This document shows, one piece after another, positions 45,577 to 55,078 of a stretch of 64,000 nt of DNA. The stretch comes from Galactobacter valiniphilus (GTDB taxonomy: Bacteria > Actinomycetota > Actinomycetes > Actinomycetales > Micrococcaceae), in NCBI RefSeq assembly GCF_003575975.1, contig NZ_QQXK01000013.1:29212-93211 (forward strand), read 5' to 3'. Position numbers and translations under genes: made by a program. Within the stretch, counting starts at the first letter, position 1. Every line of letters starts with the position of its first letter. The notes under the pieces were generated by a model. It was not told where the DNA came from. It ran no database searches and worked only from the letters and a program-made list of their open reading frames with translations.

Positions 45577-46988
45577 TCCCGCTCACCGCCGAGCAGGGAG
45601 GCGATGGCGCCGGCTCCCGACGTCGCCGTCGGTCCCGGCTCCTGAGTGGCGCCGGCCGCCGCGTCGTCGTCGGGGATCACGTCGGAAACCTGCCCGACGG
45701 CGTGGGCCTGGGTCGCGGGGGCGGCCTCACCGCCCGCCTCGGGTTCCTCCAGCGATGCGGGGTGCTCAGGGGCGCGGGGCGCCTCGTCGTTCGGCTCCCC
45801 GGCCGGCTCCGGTTCCGAGCCGACCCAGCCCGGTCCCACGGGGATGAGGCGGGCGTCCAGCTCGGCCGGCACGTCCTCGCGCACCGCCGCCGTCACGATG
45901 ATCTGTTCGGCCTGCGTCACGGTGGCCACGAGCTTGGCACGCCGGCGGGCATCCAACTCGGCGAAGACGTCGTCGAGCATGAGAACCGGACGGGCCGTGG
46001 GCGCCGGATCGTCATCCGTGAGCACGCTGTAGGAGGCCAGGCGCAGCGCCAGGGCGAGCGACCACGTCTCGCCGTGGGAGGCGAAGCCCTTGGCCGGCGC
46101 CGGCCCGAGGCCCAGCATGACGTCGTCGCGGTGCGGCCCCACGAGGGTCACCCCGCGCTCGGCCTCGCGGCGGCGGGCACCCTGCAGGGCCGCGAGCAAC
46201 AGCGCCTCGTACTCGGGCAGCGTGGCCCCCACGAGCCGCGGATCCGCGACGGGCTCGCCCGGGCCCGCGACGCGCTCGGCGTCGCCCGTGATGGTGCTCA
46301 GGTACAGCGCGGTCGCGGCCTTGGAACCGTCCGTGAGCGAGGCGTAGGACTCCGCCAGGTGCGGGGCCACCAGCCCCAGCACGTGCACGCGATTGCGCAG
46401 CACGCGCGCGCCGGCCGCCGCGAGGTGGGCGTCCCAGACGTCCAGCGTCGCCTCGTGAGAGGAGCTCATGCGGCCCCCGCCCCGGATGGACTTCAGGAGC
46501 GCGTTGCGCTGCTTCAGGACGCGCTCGTAGTCGGCGCGAACGGCACCCTGATCCGGGCGCAGCTGCACCACCAGGTCGTCGAGGAACCGCCGGCGCGCGC
46601 CGGGATCGCCCTTCACGAGCTCCAGATCCTCCGGCGCAAAGAGCACGCTGCGCACGATCCCCAGCGCCTCGCGGGCCCGCGTGGGGTTGGAGCGGTTGAT
46701 CCTCGCGCGGTTGGCGCGGCCGGGGATCACCTCGAGCTCCACCGCCGTGGCCTGTTTGCCGCGCTCCACGCGCGCGCCGATGATGGCCCGCTCGGCGCCG
46801 AAACGCACGAGCGGAGCATCGTTGGCGACGCGGTGCGAGGCCTGCGTCGAGAGGTAACCGATCGCCTCGACGACGTTCGTCTTACCCACCCCGTTGTGCC
46901 CCACGAGCACGCTCGTGCCCGCCTCGAGCGAAAGCTCGACGAGGGCGTAGCTGCGGAAATCACGCAGCGTGAGATGGGAGACGAACAC
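45573..46988 (-). CDS. recF: RecF recombination mediator
   Basis: A 471-residue SMC-like ATPase that helps load RecA at gaps. Walker A is [10 protein letters not shown] near residue 35; the signature and Walker B are seen as [11 protein letters not shown] and [11 protein letters not shown]. The conserved protein ends near residue 390; a further ~75 residues of Pro/Glu/Ala-rich, low-complexity tail are unusual for the family (about 370-400 is normal). GTG start, 7 bp after gnd. Confidence 0.95.
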   Translation of the reverse strand: MFVSHLTLRDFRSYALVELSLEAGTSVLVGHNGVGKTNVVEAIGYLSTQASHRVANDAPLVRFGAERAIIGARVERGKQATAVELEVIPGRANRARINRSNPTRAREALGIVRSVLFAPEDLELVKGDPGARRRFLDDLVVQLRPDQGAVRADYERVLKQRNALLKSIRGGGRMSSSHEATLDVWDAHLAAAGARVLRNRVHVLGLVAPHLAESYASLTDGSKAATALYLSTITGDAERVAGPGEPVADPRLVGATLPEYEALLLAALQGARRREAERGVTLVGPHRDDVMLGLGPAPAKGFASHGETWSLALALRLASYSVLTDDDPAPTARPVLMLDDVFAELDARRRAKLVATVTQAEQIIVTAAVREDVPAELDARLIPVGPGWVGSEPEPAGEPNDEAPRAPEHPASLEEPEAGGEAAPATQAHAVGQVSDVIPDDDAAAGATQEPGPTATSGAGAIASLLGGERE

Positions 46989-46995
46989 GGCGGAG

Positions 46996-47877
46996 CTAGG
47001 CCTTCTTGACCGCGTGGCCGCCGAACTGGTGACGTAGGGCGGAGACCATCTTCAGCTGCGGCGAGGCGTCGTCGCGCGAGGCGAAGCGGGCAAAGAGCGC
47101 GGAGGTGATGACCGGCATCGGCACCGCCTCGGCGATGGCCTCCTCCACGGTCCAGCGGCCCTCGCCCGAGTCCTCGACCCACGGGGCCACCTGGGCCAGC
47201 TCGGGATCCTCGTCCAGCGCGTTCACGAGCAGATCAAGCAGCCAGGAGCGCACCACGGTGCCCTTCTGCCAGGCCTTAAACGTGCCGGGGACGTCCTTGA
47301 TGATGTCCTTGTGCTCCAGGAGCTCGTAGCCCTCGGCATAGGCCTGCATGAGCCCGTACTCGATGCCGTTGTGGACCATCTTGGCGTAGTGACCCGCGCC
47401 CACCTCACCCACGTGGACGAAGGAATCGGCGCGCTCGCCCTCGGGGCGCAGCGAGTCGAAGATCGGCATGAGCTCCGCGATGTCCTCGGCCGAGCCGCCG
47501 GCCATGAGGCCGTAGCCGTTCTCGAGGCCCCACACGCCGCCGGAGACGCCGCAATCGACGAAGCGGACGCCCTTGGCACCCAGCTCCGCGGCGTGGCGGG
47601 CGTCGTCCGTGAAGCGGGAGTTGCCGCCGTCGATGATCAGGTCGCCGGCCTCAAGCAGGCCCCCGAGCTCGCCGACCACCGAGTCGGTGATGGCGCCGGC
47701 CGGAACCATGACCCACACGATGCGCGGGGTCGGCAGCGCGGCCACCATCTCCTGCACCGAAGCGGCGTCGCTGACGTCGGGATTGCGGTCGTAGCCCGTG
47801 ACGGTGTGGCCGGCGCGGCGCAGGCGTTCGCGCATGTTGCCGCCCATCTTGCCCAGGCCAATCATGCCGATATGCAT
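46996..47877 (-). CDS. gnd: 6-phosphogluconate dehydrogenase (decarboxylating), short form
   Basis: A 293-residue enzyme of the oxidative pentose phosphate pathway, turning 6-phosphogluconate to ribulose 5-phosphate and making reduced nicotinamide cofactor. The N-terminal dinucleotide loop is [31 protein letters not shown] and [10 protein letters not shown] are substrate and catalytic motifs (Lys in AKMVHNG). This ~300-residue form is normal in actinobacteria. The ATG at 47877 has GGAGG; 30 open codons upstream are not needed. It sits between dnaN and recF, an arrangement common in this phylum. Confidence 0.96.
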   Translation of the reverse strand: MHIGMIGLGKMGGNMRERLRRAGHTVTGYDRNPDVSDAASVQEMVAALPTPRIVWVMVPAGAITDSVVGELGGLLEAGDLIIDGGNSRFTDDARHAAELGAKGVRFVDCGVSGGVWGLENGYGLMAGGSAEDIAELMPIFDSLRPEGERADSFVHVGEVGAGHYAKMVHNGIEYGLMQAYAEGYELLEHKDIIKDVPGTFKAWQKGTVVRSWLLDLLVNALDEDPELAQVAPWVEDSGEGRWTVEEAIAEAVPMPVITSALFARFASRDDASPQLKMVSALRHQFGGHAVKKA

Positions 47878-47973
47878 TTTGATTCCTCCGTAGGGATCGG
47901 CGGGTTCCGCAAGCCACGTCGCTGGGGCCGCAGTGCTCGTTTCTGTTGGTGATGCGGGTGGTATCAAAACGCC

Positions 47974-47999
47974 TCAGGGGGCGCCGAGGCGCCCCCTGA
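47974..47999 (-). terminator. Terminator between dnaN and gnd
   Basis: Perfect 12-bp stem TCAGGGGGCGCC / GGCGCCCCCTGA with a GA centre, followed on the minus strand by GGCGTTTTGATA. It lies 10 bp past the dnaN stop. Confidence 0.85.
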
Positions 48000-48009
48000 A
48001 ACGAGGTGC

Positions 48010-49134
48010 TCAGGCGTTCGGCAGGCGCACCGGCATGACGAGGTAGCGGTAGGCGTCGTCGTCCTCGCCGCTTTCCTCCTTCTGCGCGGTGAGCATGGCC
48101 GGCTTGGGTGCCGAGGTGAACGAGAAGCGCACAAACTCGGAATCGAACGCGGCCAGGCCCTCGGAGAGGTAGGCCGGGTTGAACGCCACGGTGATGTCCT
48201 CGCCGTCCAGCAGCGTCTCGATGCTCTCCTCGGCCTGCGCGTCCTCGCCGGTGCCGGCGTCCAGGGCGACCTGGCCCTGCGTGAACTGCAGGCGCACGGG
48301 GGTGTTGCGCTCGGCCACGACGGACACGCGACGGACGGCCTCGACCAGCTCGGAGGTGCGCACGGAGGCGTGGATCGGGGAGCTCTCCGGGAAGAGCGAG
48401 CGGATCTTGGGGTAATCGCCGTCCACGAGCAGCGTGGTGGTGCGGCGGGCGCCCGAGGAGAAGCCCATGAGATCGCCCTTGGGGGAGAGCGCCAGCGTCA
48501 GATCGCCGGCACCGCCGAGGGTCTTGGCCGCCTCGGAGAGCGTGCGGGCCTTGATGAGAGCCGAGGTCTGGATGCCGGGGGTTGCCGGGCGCCAGGCCAG
48601 CTCGCGCAACGAGAGGCGGTAGCGGTCGGTGGCCAGCAGCGTCATGTGGTCGTCGTCGAATTCGACCTTGATGCCGGTCAGGATCGGCAGGGTGTCGTCC
48701 TTGGACGCCGCCACGATGACCTGAGCCACGGCGTGCGCGAACTCCGCGCCGTCCACGAGGCCGAGGATCTCGGGCTGGGCCGGAAGCGTGGGGTACTCGC
48801 TGACCGGCATCGTCGCGAGGTGGAAGCGGGAGCGTCCGCAACGAACCTGCACCTTGGTGCCGTCGGTCTCGATGGTCACGGCCTGCTGGGGGAGGCTGCG
48901 GCAGATCTCCGCGAGGAGCTTGCCGGAGACCAGGATGGTTCCCTCTTCCTCGATCTGCGCCTCGATCTCGAGGTGCGCGCTCGTCTCGTAGTCGAAGCCC
49001 TCGAGGGTGACGATGCCGGAGGAAGCCGTGATGAGGATGCCTGCCAGGACGGGAGAAGCCGGACGCTGGGCGAGGGACCTGGCCGTCCAGGTCACCGCCT
49101 CGGTGAGGACGTCGCGTTCCACGCTGAACTTCAC
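48010..49134 (-). CDS. dnaN: DNA polymerase III beta subunit (sliding clamp)
   Basis: A 374-residue clamp that holds the replicative polymerase on DNA. The three beta-clamp domains are complete, with MKFSVERDVLTEAVTWTARSL-type start, VSGKLLAEICRSLP in domain 1, RYRLSLRELAW in domain 2 and YRYLVMPVRLPNA at the C-terminus; the end VMPVRL is the conserved peptide-pocket edge. It starts at GTG with AAAGGTGG. It is separated from dnaA by 501 bp holding DnaA-box-like sites. Confidence 0.98.
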   Translation of the reverse strand: MKFSVERDVLTEAVTWTARSLAQRPASPVLAGILITASSGIVTLEGFDYETSAHLEIEAQIEEEGTILVSGKLLAEICRSLPQQAVTIETDGTKVQVRCGRSRFHLATMPVSEYPTLPAQPEILGLVDGAEFAHAVAQVIVAASKDDTLPILTGIKVEFDDDHMTLLATDRYRLSLRELAWRPATPGIQTSALIKARTLSEAAKTLGGAGDLTLALSPKGDLMGFSSGARRTTTLLVDGDYPKIRSLFPESSPIHASVRTSELVEAVRRVSVVAERNTPVRLQFTQGQVALDAGTGEDAQAEESIETLLDGEDITVAFNPAYLSEGLAAFDSEFVRFSFTSAPKPAMLTAQKEESGEDDDAYRYLVMPVRLPNA

Positions 49135-49635
49135 GGGTGGCCACCTTTCGCCCTGGCTTCACGGGCTTCGATACGGAGGAGATCGGGACTGTCAGCCTAC
49201 CTTCCGGTGCAGCCCTGACGGTCTTGAGTGCATCAGTGAAGCGCAGCTCACGTCAACGGCTGCGAGGGAGGGGTGGGATGCGGTTCCACCCGAGGGCCCA
49301 ACGATAGATCCGAAAGCTGATCCGTTTTCGGATCGGACGCTCGAGTGGCCGAGTGAGGATGTTGTTTGGTGGCTGAAGGAAGAGTGGGAGTGTTAATAAC
49401 CGCTGTGGAATCTGTGGAAAACTCGATTTTGCCCCGGAATTCCGCCGAAGTTGCCTGTTGATGAGCTGTCGACGACGCCCGGTACTCAGTGCCAGCCCCT
49501 GTGCATGAAACCCCGTCCCATCCACAGCGTCCACAGGCGGACCCCACTCACCCACAGTTTGTCCCCGGCCTCTCCACGGACTTATCCACCAAAGCCCGTT
49601 CCGGGGCGGATTTTCGGGGTTTTGCGGGGTGGAAC
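49135..49635. other. dnaA-dnaN intergenic region, candidate part of oriC
   Basis: No gene is found in 501 bp. DnaA-box-like 9-mers occur at 49404 (TGTGGAATC), 49413 (TGTGGAAAA) and 49582 (TTATCCACC), with CCATCCACA at 49518; none is a perfect consensus. A short AT-rich patch surrounds 49391-49430. It is the usual actinobacterial oriC place, but its boxes are weaker than those at 34.9-35.4 kb. Confidence 0.5.
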
Positions 49636-51105
49636 TCAGTCGCGGTGCTGCTGCTTGATCTTGTTCGTGAGCTCGGTGACCTGGTTGTAGATGGCCCGGC
49701 GCTCGGCCATGAGCTCGCGAATCTTGCGATCTGCGTGGATGACGGTGGTGTGGTCGCGGCCGCCCATGAGCTCGCCGATCTTCGGCAGCGACATGTCCGT
49801 CAGCTCGCGCAGCAGGTACATGGCAATCTGGCGCGCGGTCACGAGCGTGCGCGTGCGCGACTTGGAGTTGAGCTCCTCGATGGTCAGGTCGAAGTACTCG
49901 GCGGTCAGGGCGACGATCGCCTGCGGCGTGATGACCTGGGCGTCCTCGTCGGAGATGAGGTCCTTGAGCACATGCTCGGCCACATCCAGCGTCACCGGCT
50001 GGCGGTTGAGCGAGGCGTAGGCCGTGACGCGGATCAGGGCGCCCTCGAGCTCACGGATGTTGGTGGAGATCTTCGAGGCGATGTACTCCATGACATCGTC
50101 CGGGGCCGAGAGCCCCTCCGCATGCGCTTTCTTGCGCAGAATCGCGATGCGGGTCTCCAGCTCCGGCGGCTGGATGTCCGTCAGGAGGCCCCACTCGAAG
50201 CGCGAGCGCATGCGGTCCTCGAAGCCGGCGAGCTGCTTGGGCGGCAGATCGGAGGTGATGACGACCTGCTTGTTGTGGTTGTGCAGCGCATTGAAGGTGT
50301 GGAAGAACTCCTCCTGCGTCGCGTCCTTGTTCGCGAGGAACTGGATGTCGTCGATGAGCAGGATGTCGACGTTGCGGTACGTCTGCTTGAAGCTCGTTCC
50401 CTCGTCGTCGCGGATGGAGTTGATGAAGTCGTTCGTGAACTCCTCCGAGTTCACGTAGCGCACGCGGATGCCGTGGTACAGGTGGCGGGCGTAGTGACCG
50501 ATCGCGTGCAGCAGGTGGGTCTTGCCGAGGCCCGAGCCGCCGTAGATGAAGAGCGGGTTGTAGGCCTTGGCCGGTGCCTCGGCCACCGCTACGGCGGCGG
50601 CGTGGGCGAAGCGGTTCGAGGAACCGATGACGAAGGTGTCGAACACGTACTTGGGGTTCAGGCGACCAAACTCGGTGGAGTTCGACGGCGGGGCCGGCTG
50701 GGGTGCCATGCCCTGAGCCCGCGCGTGGGGGACCGGGTGGTGAATGCGTTCGCCGGTGTCCTGCGGGACTGCGCCCGGCTGGCTTTCGACGCGCTCCACG
50801 CGGGTGGGGGGAGTATTGGGCTCCGGTTCCTGGGCCAGATCGGTGTCGATCGTGAAGGCGCAGAGGATGTCGTGGCCGAACACCGAACGCAGGGCGTCAT
50901 CCAGCGGGGACTTCAGCTGGTTCTGCAGCACCTCGCGGGCAAGCTCGCTGGGGACGGCCAGCAGGAGCGTCGACTCCATGAGGCCGAGGGGCTGGGCCAG
51001 GTCGATGAATCCGCGCTGGCGCGGGGAGACGCGATCGTCCTGCTCCAGCGTGCGGACGACCTGTCGCCAGGCGCTGCCGACGCTGTTGGATTCATCGCTG
51101 CTCAC
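49636..51105 (-). CDS. dnaA: Chromosomal replication initiator DnaA
   Basis: A 489-residue AAA+ initiator that binds DnaA boxes and opens the origin. Domain I spans about 1-90, a proline-rich linker about 90-160, and the AAA+ domain shows [15 protein letters not shown] and [10 protein letters not shown]; domain IV ends with [11 protein letters not shown], the box-reading helix. Start codons GTG at 51111 and 51105 are both possible; 51105 is favoured because GAAGAGG then lies 9 nt away. It is divergent from rpmH. Confidence 0.97.
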   Translation of the reverse strand: MSSDESNSVGSAWRQVVRTLEQDDRVSPRQRGFIDLAQPLGLMESTLLLAVPSELAREVLQNQLKSPLDDALRSVFGHDILCAFTIDTDLAQEPEPNTPPTRVERVESQPGAVPQDTGERIHHPVPHARAQGMAPQPAPPSNSTEFGRLNPKYVFDTFVIGSSNRFAHAAAVAVAEAPAKAYNPLFIYGGSGLGKTHLLHAIGHYARHLYHGIRVRYVNSEEFTNDFINSIRDDEGTSFKQTYRNVDILLIDDIQFLANKDATQEEFFHTFNALHNHNKQVVITSDLPPKQLAGFEDRMRSRFEWGLLTDIQPPELETRIAILRKKAHAEGLSAPDDVMEYIASKISTNIRELEGALIRVTAYASLNRQPVTLDVAEHVLKDLISDEDAQVITPQAIVALTAEYFDLTIEELNSKSRTRTLVTARQIAMYLLRELTDMSLPKIGELMGGRDHTTVIHADRKIRELMAERRAIYNQVTELTNKIKQQHRD

Positions 51106-51563
51106 GCTCACGTGCCTCTTCCCCGGGAGGAACCTCCCGCGCTCCGCGGCGGAACCTCCGGCGCGAGTCTCCACGGTACCCGGCTCGCCCCGGGTTATGC
51201 ACAGGCTGGGGCACCCATATGGGGAAAAACTCACCCGTCAGCACCGGATATCCCCATCGATCTCCCCAGATTGTGGATAATGGATGTGAACAGGCGGTGG
51301 ATAGTTCCCGCCCGGCGAAGAACCGCCGTGATCCGGCGTGAGCCGTGTGTGATGCGCCACGGCAGTTTGACCCGTGCCCGTGCACTCATCTACCGTTAAC
51401 AAGTCCCTCATTGTGACGCTGGGTGCCTTGCGCACCCCAGAGTCGCCGACTTCCTCGCCGAGGAGGACGGGGGGATCTCAAGTTTGACCGATGCATCCAT
51501 CCCGTTCTTCCTCTTTCTGTCGCGGCGGGCGATGCCTGAGAACGACGACATGGAGTGAGCACC
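51106..51563. other. dnaA-rpmH intergenic region, candidate part of oriC
   Basis: No gene in 458 bp. A perfect DnaA box on the minus strand lies at 51272-51280 (TGTGGATAA), with near-boxes at 51195 (TTATGCACA) and 51285 (TGTGAACAG). It also holds the divergent promoters of dnaA and rpmH. Confidence 0.55.
51367..51396 (+). promoter_or_regulatory. Putative rpmH promoter
   Basis: TTGACC (51367-51372), 18-bp spacer, TACCGT (51391-51396). This is the best sigma-A-like match upstream of rpmH and implies a leader of about 160 nt. Confidence 0.5.
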
Positions 51564-51701
51564 GTGAGCAAGCGGACTTTCCAGCCGAACAACCGCCGCC
51601 GCGCCAAGAAGCACGGCTTCCGTCTGCGTATGCGTACGCGTGCGGGCCGTGCCATCCTGGCCAGCCGCCGCAGCAAGGGCCGCAAGGCCCTCTCGGCCTG
51701 A
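51564..51701 (+). CDS. rpmH: Ribosomal protein L34
   Basis: A 45-residue basic protein of the large ribosomal subunit. The sequence begins [20 protein letters not shown] and ends with GRKALSA, with the usual [13 protein letters not shown] between; it matches L34 throughout. GTG start after GGAG. It lies in the conserved rpmH-rnpA-yidD-yidC block. Confidence 0.97.
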   Translation: MSKRTFQPNNRRRAKKHGFRLRMRTRAGRAILASRRSKGRKALSA

Positions 51702-51757
51702 TTCACGGGAGCGGGCTCCCTTCTTAGGGAGACCCTTCCGCGACGACGAAGGTCACT

Positions 51758-52132
51758 TTGCTGCCCCGCATGCACCGTCTGTGCGACGGGCGCGAGCTGA
51801 AAACAACAGTGCGTTCCGGCACCCGTTTCGGGTGCCGGAACTTCGTCGTCTCTACGCTCGTTCATTCTTCTGAAGACGCCGGGCCGGCCAGGTTCGGCTT
51901 TGTCGTCTCCAAGAAGGTGGGCAACGCCGTGGTCAGGAACCTCGTCAAGCGACGCTTGCGTGAGGCCGCGTGGCTCGAGCTGAAGGACGGCTTCGCCGGC
52001 GCCGATGTGGTGGTCAGGGCCCTGCCCGCCGCCGCCGACGCCGATTGGAACCATCTCGTGAAGGACCTGAGCAAGGCCCTTCAGCGCACCGCCGGCCGGG
52101 CCAAGGCCCCGCGCCAGGGCGACGCGCCGTGA
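51758..52132 (+). CDS. rnpA: Ribonuclease P protein component
   Basis: A 124-residue basic protein that assists the RNase P RNA in trimming tRNA 5' ends. The RNR motif is clear: GFVVSKKVGNAVVRNLVKRR. The TTG at 51758 gives the usual MLPRxHRL start and has GAAGG upstream. The stop overlaps the yidD start by 4 bp. Confidence 0.96.
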   Translation: MLPRMHRLCDGRELKTTVRSGTRFGCRNFVVSTLVHSSEDAGPARFGFVVSKKVGNAVVRNLVKRRLREAAWLELKDGFAGADVVVRALPAAADADWNHLVKDLSKALQRTAGRAKAPRQGDAP

Positions 52133-52581
52133 GCCACCATCACCCCCACGAGCCGGCCGACGGCAGCGTCCCGGTCGCGGACGTCATCGCCCAACTCGGT
52201 CCGGCGCCCTTGGTGCCCGCCGATCAGGTGCCGCCCACGCCGTGGTGGCGACACGTCGTCGACCTCCCGCGAAACCTGATCATCGGCTTCCTCAAGCTCT
52301 ACCGGCTGATCGTCTCCCCGCTCTACGGGCAGGTCTGCGGATATTTCCCCAGCTGCTCGGCCTACGGGCTGGAGGCCGTCACCGTGCATGGGGCCCTCAA
52401 GGGCTCATGGCTGACCGCGAGACGCATCCTTCGCTGCAACCCCTGGGCCAAGGGAGGCATCGACCCGGTGCCGCCGGGCCGCAGGATTTGGTCGCAGGAT
52501 GCCCCGCCCAAGATCATTGTTCTCAACCATCCCCCTCTTGACGAGGCTCACCCTGCCGCAGCCGCGGCCCGAGGAGCGTAG
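52129..52581 (+). CDS. yidD: YidD membrane protein insertion efficiency factor
   Basis: A 150-residue protein. The YidD domain (about 45-120) has IGFLKLYRLIVSPLYG and the cysteine-containing FPSCSAYGLEAV, then ILRCNPWAKGGIDPVP, the family hallmarks. It has an extra N-terminal ~40 residues and a ~30-residue C-terminal tail, so it is longer than the typical 70-100. It supports YidC-dependent insertion of inner-membrane proteins. GTG start within the rnpA stop. Confidence 0.94.
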   Translation: MSHHHPHEPADGSVPVADVIAQLGPAPLVPADQVPPTPWWRHVVDLPRNLIIGFLKLYRLIVSPLYGQVCGYFPSCSAYGLEAVTVHGALKGSWLTARRILRCNPWAKGGIDPVPPGRRIWSQDAPPKIIVLNHPPLDEAHPAAAAARGA

Positions 52582-52590
52582 TACCGCATC

Positions 52591-53565
52591 ATGGACTTCA
52601 TCAATCTGATCCTGACCCCGTTCAGGTACCTCATGTCGTGGCTGCTGTGGCTCTTCCACGAGGGCTTCAGCCTCATCGGCCTCGACCCCAACTCCGGTTG
52701 GACCTGGACGCTGTCGATCATCTTCGTGACGATCGGTGTTCGCGCCGCCCTGATCCCGCTCTTCGCGCGCCAGATCCGTGCGCAGCGCGCCATGCAGGCC
52801 CTGCAGCCGGAGCTGCGCAAGCTCCAGGCCAAGTACAAGGGCAAGAAGGACCAGGTCTCGCAGCAGGCCATGCTGGCCGAGCAGCGCGCGCTGTTCAAGA
52901 GCCACAACACGGGCATGTTCTCCTCGTGCCTGCCCCTGCTCGTGCAGATGCCGTTCTTCTTCTCGCTCTACACGGTCCTCTCCACGACCTCCAAGGCCAG
53001 CGGCAGCAACGAGGGCATCGCCGCCCTGTCCGCCGCGCATGTGCGCAGCTTCGATGAGTCCAAGATCTTCGGCGCCAAGCTCTCCGACACCTTCGTCGGC
53101 ACCCTGGGCAGCGGCAACCCGAACATGGCCGTCATCGTGGTCGCGATCGTCATGATCATCGCCATGGTGGCCTCGCAGTTCTTCACGCAGCGCCAGCTCA
53201 TGACCAAGAACATGACCAAGGAGGCCCTCGAGGGTCCCTTCATGCGTCAGCAGAAGATGATGATGTACATCCTTCCGCTGGTCTTCGGCATCGGTGGCAT
53301 CAACTTCCCGATCGGCCTGCTCATCTACTGGACCGCCTCCAACCTGTGGACGCTCGGCCAGCAGATGTGGGTCATCAAGTACAACCCGACCCCGGGCTCC
53401 CTCGCGGAGAAGGAACTGAACATCCGCCGCGCCGCCAAGGGCCTGCCCCCGGTGGGCAAGACCAAGGCGCAGGCCGAGGCCGAGGCCGCTGAGGCCGAGG
53501 AGAAGGCCCAGGCCCAGCAGCAGCAGCGCCAGCAGCCGCAGCGCAAGAACCGGAGGAAGAAGTGA
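52591..53565 (+). CDS. yidC: YidC/Oxa1 membrane protein insertase
   Basis: A 324-residue insertase that places proteins into the membrane. Helices correspond to the conserved five-helix core, with ALIPLFARQIRAQRAMQ, PLLVQMPFFFSLY and FPIGLLIYWTASNLW (positions near 60, 115 and 245). The C-terminal end is Gln/Lys/Arg-rich (QQQQRQQPQRKNRRKK), typical for ribosome binding. It starts 9 bp after yidD. Confidence 0.96.
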   Translation: MDFINLILTPFRYLMSWLLWLFHEGFSLIGLDPNSGWTWTLSIIFVTIGVRAALIPLFARQIRAQRAMQALQPELRKLQAKYKGKKDQVSQQAMLAEQRALFKSHNTGMFSSCLPLLVQMPFFFSLYTVLSTTSKASGSNEGIAALSAAHVRSFDESKIFGAKLSDTFVGTLGSGNPNMAVIVVAIVMIIAMVASQFFTQRQLMTKNMTKEALEGPFMRQQKMMMYILPLVFGIGGINFPIGLLIYWTASNLWTLGQQMWVIKYNPTPGSLAEKELNIRRAAKGLPPVGKTKAQAEAEAAEAEEKAQAQQQQRQQPQRKNRRKK

Positions 53566-54143
53566 CGCAGAGCCCCGAGCAGGACCACGCCGTCGACGCC
53601 GTTCCGGCCGAGAACATCGAAGAGCCCGAGCAGCAGCTCGCCGAGACGGAGGAGTCGGCCGCCGTGCCGGCCTCCCGCCTCGATGAGGAGGGCGACGCCG
53701 CCGCCGATTACCTCGAGGAACTCCTCGACATCGCCGATCTCGATGGCGATATCGACATCGAGGTGAAGGCCGGCCGCGTCTACGTCTCCCTGCAGTCCGA
53801 GGACGAGCCCGGTTCGCTCGAGCAGCTCGTGGGCGCAGATGGTTCCACCCTGGAGGCGCTGCAGGAGCTCGCCCGCCTGGCCGTTCTGGCCAGCACGGGC
53901 CAGCGCTCGCGTTTCATCCTGGACGTCGATGGCTACCGCGCCCGCCGCGGCGCCGAGCTCGGCGACCTCGCCGCTGCCGCCATCGAGTCGGTGCGCACCT
54001 CCGGCGAGCCGGAGCACCTGCGCCCCATGAGCGCCTACGAGCGCAAGCTCGTCCACGATCTCGTGGCGGAGGCCGGCCTCGTGTCCGTCTCCGAAGGTGA
54101 GGGCCCGCGCCGTCACGTCGTCGTCCATCCCGCGGAGGGCTGA
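53562..54143 (+). CDS. jag: Jag/KhpB RNA-binding protein (KH and R3H domains)
   Basis: A 193-residue single-strand RNA-binding protein. The first ~45 residues are Glu-rich. The KH domain (about 50-125) contains IDIEVKAGRVYVSL and VGADGSTLEALQEL; the C-terminal R3H domain has LRPMSAYERKLVHDLVAEA followed by SVSEGEGPRRHVVVHP. It overlaps yidC by 4 bp (GTG start). Such proteins act with KhpA in post-transcriptional control of cell growth genes. Confidence 0.93.
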   Translation: MTQSPEQDHAVDAVPAENIEEPEQQLAETEESAAVPASRLDEEGDAAADYLEELLDIADLDGDIDIEVKAGRVYVSLQSEDEPGSLEQLVGADGSTLEALQELARLAVLASTGQRSRFILDVDGYRARRGAELGDLAAAAIESVRTSGEPEHLRPMSAYERKLVHDLVAEAGLVSVSEGEGPRRHVVVHPAEG

Positions 54144-54145
54144 GC

Positions 54146-54871
54146 GTGTCCAAGGAAGAGCAAGCCTTCCGTCCGGGCACGGGCCCCGAGGGTGAGCGCG
54201 TCGACGCGGCCGCCATCGCGGTGGCCCCCGAGGATGCCCCCCGCCCGACCGCGGAGGAACTGCCCGCCGTCGAGCACTACTTCGGTGAGAACGCCGAGCT
54301 GGCCCAGCGCTACGTGGGCCACCTGGCCTCCAGCGGCATCGAGAGAGGCCTCCTTGGCCCGCGCGAGATCCCGCGCCTGTGGGGTCGTCACGTCCTCAAC
54401 TGTGCCGCCGCCGGCGACGCGATCCCCGAGGGTGCGCTCGTCGCCGACGTCGGCTCCGGCGCCGGCCTGCCCGGCATCGCGCTGGCGCTGGCCCGGCCCG
54501 ACCTCATGATGGTGCTCATCGAGCCCCTCGACCGCCGCGTGCAGTGGCTGGACGAGGTCGTGGAGGACCTGGGCCTCGAGCGGCGCGTGGACGTGGTTCG
54601 GGCTCGTGCCGAGCAGGTCGCCGACGAGATCGACGCAGATGTGGTCACGGCCCGCGCCGTAACGGCCCTGCGCAACCTCATCCCGCTCACCGTCCCGCTC
54701 CTGCACGGCAGGGGTCAGCTCGTGGCCCTCAAGGGCCGCAGCGCGGCCGAGGAGATCGAGAAGGCGCAGAAGATCATCCGCAAGTTCAAGGGTCACGACG
54801 TGAGCGTCGAGACCTTTGGCGAGGGCTTCCTCGAGGAGCCCACCACGGTGGTTCGCGTGCCGATCGGCTAG
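54146..54871 (+). CDS. rsmG: 16S rRNA (guanine527-N7) methyltransferase RsmG
   Basis: A 241-residue SAM-dependent enzyme. The SAM-binding loop is VADVGSGAGLPGIALAL near residue 100, followed by LIEPLDRRVQWLDEV; RAVTALRNLIPL is the catalytic region. It modifies G527 in the 530 loop. It follows jag by 2 bp with a GTG start and precedes parA by 207 bp. Confidence 0.95.
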   Translation: MSKEEQAFRPGTGPEGERVDAAAIAVAPEDAPRPTAEELPAVEHYFGENAELAQRYVGHLASSGIERGLLGPREIPRLWGRHVLNCAAAGDAIPEGALVADVGSGAGLPGIALALARPDLMMVLIEPLDRRVQWLDEVVEDLGLERRVDVVRARAEQVADEIDADVVTARAVTALRNLIPLTVPLLHGRGQLVALKGRSAAEEIEKAQKIIRKFKGHDVSVETFGEGFLEEPTTVVRVPIG

Positions 54872-55078
54872 CGAAACACCGCCCGTTCCCCCGCTGCGCG
54901 GGAGAGGGGCAAGAACATCTGAAGGGGGACTCGGCGCGCCGGAGAACGACGGCGCGCGGGTCCCCTTTCGCTGTCCGGGCAGGCCCCGGACGGTGACGGT
55001 CCTGGGCGATAGACTCGACGGGACCGCGTTTGCACGTTCCCCCTCGTGCAGACCCGCACCCTTGAAACGAAGGACAGC

